The translations under genes were made by a program, and so were the position numbers. Positions 60,067 to 64,000 of a DNA stretch of 64,000 nt are shown here, one piece after another. The stretch is taken from NCBI GenBank assembly GCA_001443495.1, contig LDXR01000006.1:84696-148695 (forward strand), in the 5' to 3' direction. Under the pieces are notes generated by a model. The model was given only the letters and a program-made list of their open reading frames with translations. It did not search any database and was not told where the DNA came from. This stretch comes from a candidate division NC10 bacterium CSP1-5 (GTDB taxonomy: Bacteria > Methylomirabilota > Methylomirabilia > Methylomirabilales > CSP1-5). Every line of letters starts with the position of its first letter. Position 1 is the first letter of the stretch.

Positions 60067-60705
60067 CTATCTAATCGTTTCGATGTAGTTGGGTTGGGCC
60101 GATTCGATGTCGGGGAGAGTTTTAATGCGGTCAAGCAAGATCGGGGTAAGGGCCTTCAAGTCGATTTGCACTATAACCTTAGCTTCCGCTGTTACATCCC
60201 CTTTCAGGGGCAGACCGAGGTATTTTTCCAACGCACGAATGAGTTGGGCGAAGCCAACGTCCGTTGGATCCGCGAGCTTTTGCGCCACCGTCTCAGCTTC
60301 CGCGCTGCCCGGTGAGAACTTAATGACAAGCTTCTTCGGCAACGAGAGCCCTGGATGTGCTTCGGGCCTATCACGGCTCACTTCTACCTTTGCGACATTT
60401 TCGCGAGCGCGGAGTTGCCTTGCAACGTGGTCCGTTAGCATGTCGCTATCGACGGATAACACGATCCAGTTGCCGCCTGTCACCTGTTTTGCCTTGAGCG
60501 GGACACCTGTCTTGGCCGCTAGGGGGTCGACCACCACGGCCAACGTTCCAAGATCTGGAGGACTGCCACGGCTGGCTTGGGTGACTGCCGCGCTCCCGCC
60601 AGTCCCGGGAGCAAACTTTACAAGTATCTCGCCTGGGACAAATGGGGGCGATGCAGTCGGTGCGGTAGTGAGCAGCAGGGCTGCAAGTACGAGAAAAAGC
60701 GTCAT
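60067..60705 (-). CDS. Secreted protein made of two subtilase-propeptide-like domains
   Basis: A 212-residue exported protein: signal peptide (hydrophobic residues 2-16), then two tandem copies of a subtilase prodomain-like fold. Copy one runs from VPGEILVKFAPGT to about residue 113; copy two begins LPKKLVIKFSPGS and ends IESAQPNYIE. These match the prodomain of the divergent subtilase (VPGQVIVKMKP ... VEYAQPNYIE). With no protease domain of its own, it may be a folding helper or inhibitor in trans. ATG 60705 gives the signal peptide; the longer frame is not coding-like. Confidence 0.72.
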   Translation of the reverse strand: MTLFLVLAALLLTTAPTASPPFVPGEILVKFAPGTGGSAAVTQASRGSPPDLGTLAVVVDPLAAKTGVPLKAKQVTGGNWIVLSVDSDMLTDHVARQLRARENVAKVEVSRDRPEAHPGLSLPKKLVIKFSPGSAEAETVAQKLADPTDVGFAQLIRALEKYLGLPLKGDVTAEAKVIVQIDLKALTPILLDRIKTLPDIESAQPNYIETIR

Positions 60706-60783
60706 AACACCACCCTGACCATTGGGAGGACCCGCGCTGCCCTGGGCCACCATTAGTATAGAAAAGTCGAAAGGAGGGAAGCA

Positions 60784-62625
60784 ATGAAAATCCTTAACGC
60801 AGTAGGAGCACTGGGAGCACTGGGAGGCTTGTGCCTCGGCCATACTTTTGTTGCATACGCGCAGGCGCGAGCGCCACAGGAGTTTCGGATACCCGCACAG
60901 GTCCAGTTCGTTCCTGGGCAGGTGATCGTGAAGATGAAGCCGACCACGGGTCTCGAAGCTGCAACCCTATCCCGCTTGGGGATCCAGTCTGTAGGTACGG
61001 TGACCTCTGGTGGCGAAATCATTTATCAGATAGAACCGGCTACAATCAGAGCCCTCTCAGAGGCCCAGGCGCGGGACCGGACTTTAGACGTCGTCCGCGA
61101 ACTCAATGCGCGGCCCGATGTCGAGTACGCACAACCGAACTACATCGAACGACCATTCGATACAAACCCGAACGATCCCAGGTACCCCCTCCAGTGGCAC
61201 TACCGCAACAATGGCACCGGTGCGGGCGAGTCCCCCGGGGGGATCAGCCTGCCGAAAGCGTGGGATCTCACCACCGGAGGCCCCATCGTCGTGGCGGTTC
61301 TTGACACAGGCATTTTGCCCACTCACGAGGATATTACGGGTCCGAACTTGGTCGCAGGCTTTGACATGATCAGTAACACATTCATTGCGAATGATGGCGA
61401 TGGTCGCGACAGTATTCCCACAGACCCCGGAGATGGAGTCGCTGCCAACGAGTGCGTCCCACTCGGAAGCCCTCCCCACCCGGCACAAGATCCCTCGTGG
61501 CATGGCACCCACGTTGCCGGCACCGTCGGCGTGGGAAGGACCAATAACAATCTCGGAGTTGCTGGCGTCAATTGGGCCGTGAGCGTACAGCCGGTGCGCG
61601 TGCTGGGCAAGTGCGGGGGAACCACCGCGGATATCAACGACGCCGTCCGTTGGGCTGCGGGCCTCGCTGTTCCGGGTGTGCCAAACAATACGACGCCGGC
61701 GAGGGTGATCAACATGAGCCTCGGTACCCCGCCCGGCGTTCCCTGCTCCTTGTCTCCCTCCAGGCAGGCGGCCATCGATGCCGCGGTAGCTGCGGGCGCG
61801 GCGGTGGTTGTCGCAGCCGGAAACGATGCGGTGGACGCGTCACAGGTTTCCCCCGCAAGCTGCAACAATGTGATCACCGTGGCAGCGAGCGACGCCCGGG
61901 GCCATCTGGTGACCCGCTATTCTAACTTCGGCGCCACGGTCGAGATCATGGCGCCAGGGGGGGATCGTCTTCGGGACGATAACGGGGACGGCAATCCCGA
62001 CGGGGTGCTCAGCATGGTCCGCGCAGATAGTCCGCGGAGCTCCTTCCCGGGTGGCTATGCGTTTTACAACGGCACGTCGATGGCAACGCCTCACGTGGCC
62101 GGCGTGGCCGCCCTCTGGCTCGCCCAGAACCCGGCGTGGACCCCCGCGCAGTTGCTGACGGAACTCCAGACCAATGCACTTCCGAGGACGTCGACCCAAT
62201 GCCCCCAGCCCTGCGGCGCAGGTCTGCTGAGCGCACTGAGAGACCACTTGGTTGTGAGCCTCGCGCTGGATCTTCCCCCTGATGAGCGGCTCGGCCGGGG
62301 CGAGACGACCACCGCAAGGGCCACCGTTACAAGGCGCGGAGCTCCAGAGGCGGGAAAAACGGGGATGTTCAGCACGGGTGACGCCAGCCAGGCAACTGTG
62401 GCCCCGGCGTCGGCCGTTACCAATGCCGCTGGTGTGGCAACGGCCACGGTGCGAGGCGAAAGCTCGGTACCGCACACAACGACGGTGACAGCCCAACTCG
62501 ATAGCGCCAGCGCCTCTGCCCCTGTAAAGGTCCCCGACCTGTCGCTCATCGGGGCCATTCTCTTGGTGCTCTGCATGGTGCTCTTTGGGCTCTTGGGCAG
62601 GCGACCCACGTCGTCGCAGCGGTAA
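60784..62625 (+). CDS. Secreted subtilisin-like serine protease (S8) with C-terminal sorting tail
   Basis: A 613-residue protease. It has a signal peptide (residues 1-28), prodomain (43-122), and catalytic domain with Asp174 (VLDTGIL), His243 (HGTHVAG), oxyanion Asn347 (AAGND) and Ser432 (NGTSMATPHVAG). Then comes a Big-1-like beta domain (residues 495-580). Residues 583-613 form VPDLSLIG, a hydrophobic stretch and LLGRR, like exosortase recognition tails (IPTL/PEP-CTERM style). A perfect AAAGGAGGG ribosome site precedes the ATG. The exosortase-like gene is 15 bp downstream. Confidence 0.92.
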   Translation: MKILNAVGALGALGGLCLGHTFVAYAQARAPQEFRIPAQVQFVPGQVIVKMKPTTGLEAATLSRLGIQSVGTVTSGGEIIYQIEPATIRALSEAQARDRTLDVVRELNARPDVEYAQPNYIERPFDTNPNDPRYPLQWHYRNNGTGAGESPGGISLPKAWDLTTGGPIVVAVLDTGILPTHEDITGPNLVAGFDMISNTFIANDGDGRDSIPTDPGDGVAANECVPLGSPPHPAQDPSWHGTHVAGTVGVGRTNNNLGVAGVNWAVSVQPVRVLGKCGGTTADINDAVRWAAGLAVPGVPNNTTPARVINMSLGTPPGVPCSLSPSRQAAIDAAVAAGAAVVVAAGNDAVDASQVSPASCNNVITVAASDARGHLVTRYSNFGATVEIMAPGGDRLRDDNGDGNPDGVLSMVRADSPRSSFPGGYAFYNGTSMATPHVAGVAALWLAQNPAWTPAQLLTELQTNALPRTSTQCPQPCGAGLLSALRDHLVVSLALDLPPDERLGRGETTTARATVTRRGAPEAGKTGMFSTGDASQATVAPASAVTNAAGVATATVRGESSVPHTTTVTAQLDSASASAPVKVPDLSLIGAILLVLCMVLFGLLGRRPTSSQR

Positions 62626-62640
62626 CCTCCGGAGCTTCCT

Positions 62641-63240
62641 ATGGCCGTGTTCAGATACGTGAATCTCCGTTTCACTGCGGTGATGGCGATCTTCGTAGAC
62701 GTCATCCTGCTCACCTACCGCGAGGATGTGCTCGGATCTTTGCTCGGGCCCTTGACGACGTTGACGGCGCAGGTGACGCTGGCGCTGCTTCACTGGTTAG
62801 GCATGGAGGCAGCACGGGTGGGAACGCTGATCTCCCACCCGCACGGCTTTGCCTACGAGATCTACTACCGCTGCACCGGATTCTTGCCGGTGGCGTTCCT
62901 TACCGTCTCCATCCTGGCCTCTCCGGGAACGCTACGACGCAAATGCATCTGGCTTGCCCTGGGAGTTCCCGTCCTGATTGCGCTCAATCTGGTGCGGCTT
63001 GTCCACCTGTTTTACATCGGCGTTTATAATCCGACCGCGTTCGACTTCGCGCACGCAGTCCTGTGGGAAGGTTTCCTCATCCTGGCGATTTTCGGGCTCT
63101 GGCTCGGCTGGAGGGGATGGTCCGACTTCCAGCCAAGGATTGGAGGCAATCGGTTGGTCGCTCGATGGCGCAGACCGCAAGATCCTCGTCAAGGGGCATT
63201 CCGACCCCTTCGGCTCACTCATCGACGAAGGGGAGGCTGA
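62641..63240 (+). CDS. Exosortase/archaeosortase-family transpeptidase
   Basis: A 199-residue multi-pass membrane protein. The exosortase triad is present: Cys78 in YYRCTGFLP, Arg119 in LNLVRLVHLFYIG and His138 in FDFAHAVLWEGF. About five membrane helices; a basic, probably cytoplasmic tail ends the protein. Exosortases cleave C-terminal sorting signals and pass the protein to the envelope. The neighbouring protease has such a tail and is the natural substrate. Subclass not assigned. Confidence 0.85.
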   Translation: MAVFRYVNLRFTAVMAIFVDVILLTYREDVLGSLLGPLTTLTAQVTLALLHWLGMEAARVGTLISHPHGFAYEIYYRCTGFLPVAFLTVSILASPGTLRRKCIWLALGVPVLIALNLVRLVHLFYIGVYNPTAFDFAHAVLWEGFLILAIFGLWLGWRGWSDFQPRIGGNRLVARWRRPQDPRQGAFRPLRLTHRRRGG

Positions 63241-63281
63241 CTACGGAGTGTTTTCCGTTGCTCCAGAGGTCGACTCCTGCA

Positions 63282-63428
63282 GTGACTTACGGAGGTCTTA
63301 TCTCGAATTCGCTCAGCAAGGTGTGGGCCAGCCGGATACTTGAGCAGAATCGTGCCAGATATAACCGGGAGCTTGAGTCGATCAAGCGGGATTACGCGCT
63401 TCGGAGGGGCGCATCCGCTTCCTGGTGA
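63282..63428 (+). pseudogene. Possible remnant of a coiled-coil protein N-terminus
   Basis: A 48-codon frame from GTG 63282 reads ISNSLSKVWASRILEQNRAR and continues NRELESIKRDYAL, like the start of helical proteins of unknown function, then stops. It is too short to be whole. The rest of 63241-63657 (417 bp) has no gene I would defend. Confidence 0.3.
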
Positions 63429-63657
63429 CGTTTCATCCTGACGCAGCGCCACCTGTGGTCGCCGCCGGATGGGGTCGGGGCGAGAGGGATGCAGAGTAGA
63501 ACCATCAAGGGTCAGGCGCGCGGAGCTTGATAGGGACCATCAGCCGGCTCCCTATCCTGACCCAGAGCCCCTAGGTTTAACGGAGAGCGAACGGCATATC
63601 ACCGCTCAGCCCGCCTGTCACCTTACGAGGCCGGGCGAGCATGGAAGGGAGCAAGCC

Positions 63658-64000
63658 ATGGGCAAGCGAACGAATCTTAAGTCCCAGGAAGAGATCAATG
63701 CACGGTACGAACGCTGCTTCGAGTGTCTTGACGAAGTTCGGCGAAAATTCCTCGAGATCGAGGGAGTGATTGGTGTCGGCATCGGCCCCAAGGAAAAAGG
63801 AGGACAGCTCCTAGAGGATCAGCCTGTGATAGTGGTGTATGTAACTGAAAAGAAAGATAAGAAGCTCCTCAAATCGGACGAGCTGATCCCCACGGATGTT
63901 ATGGGGGTTCCAACTGACGTGGTCGTTCCGGGCAAGCGGCGGCTTCCGTACCACTACGAGCACGACTTCGCGTGGGTCGACTGGGCCAAGGTCCACGCGA
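63658..64000 (+). CDS. Partial CDS, N-terminal region of a NAL1-like/trypsin-like protein family
   Basis: At least 114 codons, open to the end of the window with no stop. ATG 63658 has GGGAG about 6 nt upstream. The readable part has a helical start (EEINARYERCF), then EGVIGVGIGPKEKGG, PVIVVYVTEKK and VMGVPTDVVVPGK. This pattern (GVGIG-K, then a strand, then GVPTDV) is typical of the N-terminal domain found on NAL1-like serine proteases and related unknown proteins. Whether a protease domain follows lies outside the window. Confidence 0.6.
   Translation, partial: MGKRTNLKSQEEINARYERCFECLDEVRRKFLEIEGVIGVGIGPKEKGGQLLEDQPVIVVYVTEKKDKKLLKSDELIPTDVMGVPTDVVVPGKRRLPYHYEHDFAWVDWAKVHA

Overview
This 64 kb window is GC-rich, gene-dense bacterial chromosome from a Gram-negative, hopanoid-making organism. 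It encodes Mla-type lipid transport, a TolC-like protein, a PagL-like protein and an exosortase, which imply a two-membrane envelope. The mix of divergent hopanoid operons, an NtrB/NtrC pair with two PII proteins, a PP-loop tRNA thiolase with a ubiquitin-like sulfur carrier, and ADP-forming acetyl-CoA synthetase suggests an uncultivated lineage such as Methylomirabilota (NC10/Rokubacteria). That placement is inference; no 16S gene or other decisive marker is present.

Layout. 0-1.7 kb: ferritin and IspH. 1.7-14.7 kb, minus strand: a tightly packed 14-gene operon. It holds a CruF-like protein, HpnH, a small unknown, HpnG, a LicC/PntC-like cytidylyltransferase, a CDP-alcohol phosphatidyltransferase, a split phosphonopyruvate decarboxylase, HpnL, HpnA, a prenyl diphosphate synthase, HpnD and two zinc alcohol dehydrogenases. 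15.0-25.2 kb, plus strand and divergent: MlaE-MlaF-MlaD, TolC-like, HpnM/MlaC, HpnN, a second HpnM/MlaC, PagL-like and squalene-hopene cyclase. Together these look like one system for making, decorating and exporting hopanoids. The phosphonopyruvate decarboxylase genes, with PEP mutase at 49.3 kb, suggest a phosphonate head group.

25.4-38.4 kb: a salvage region with an M20 amidohydrolase, anhydro-MurNAc kinase, a SIS protein, N-acyl-D-amino-acid deacylase, a C26 gamma-glutamyl hydrolase, then a D-glutamate cyclase-like protein, HyuA/HyuB (5-oxoprolinase-like) and a DUF4392 protein. This fits recovery of D-glutamate and amino sugars from peptidoglycan.

38.4-56.1 kb: housekeeping and regulation. 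It holds a PII gene behind a clear sigma-54 promoter, a second PII gene, PilZ, TrmI, phosphofructokinase, TtuA with its carrier, RNase P RNA, PEP mutase, two SDRs, ADP-forming acetyl-CoA synthetase and NtrB/NtrC. Several intergenic gaps carry short, degenerate, often inverted repeats.

56.1-64 kb: an accessory region with looser gene spacing. It holds a likely small RNA with a consensus promoter and terminator, two degenerate receiver proteins, a small protein with an extraordinary Trp/His/Cys/Pro-rich tail near a SagB-type dehydrogenase (a possible RiPP locus), a standalone tandem subtilase-propeptide protein divergent from a subtilase, and an exosortase next to that subtilase. The last gene runs off the window.
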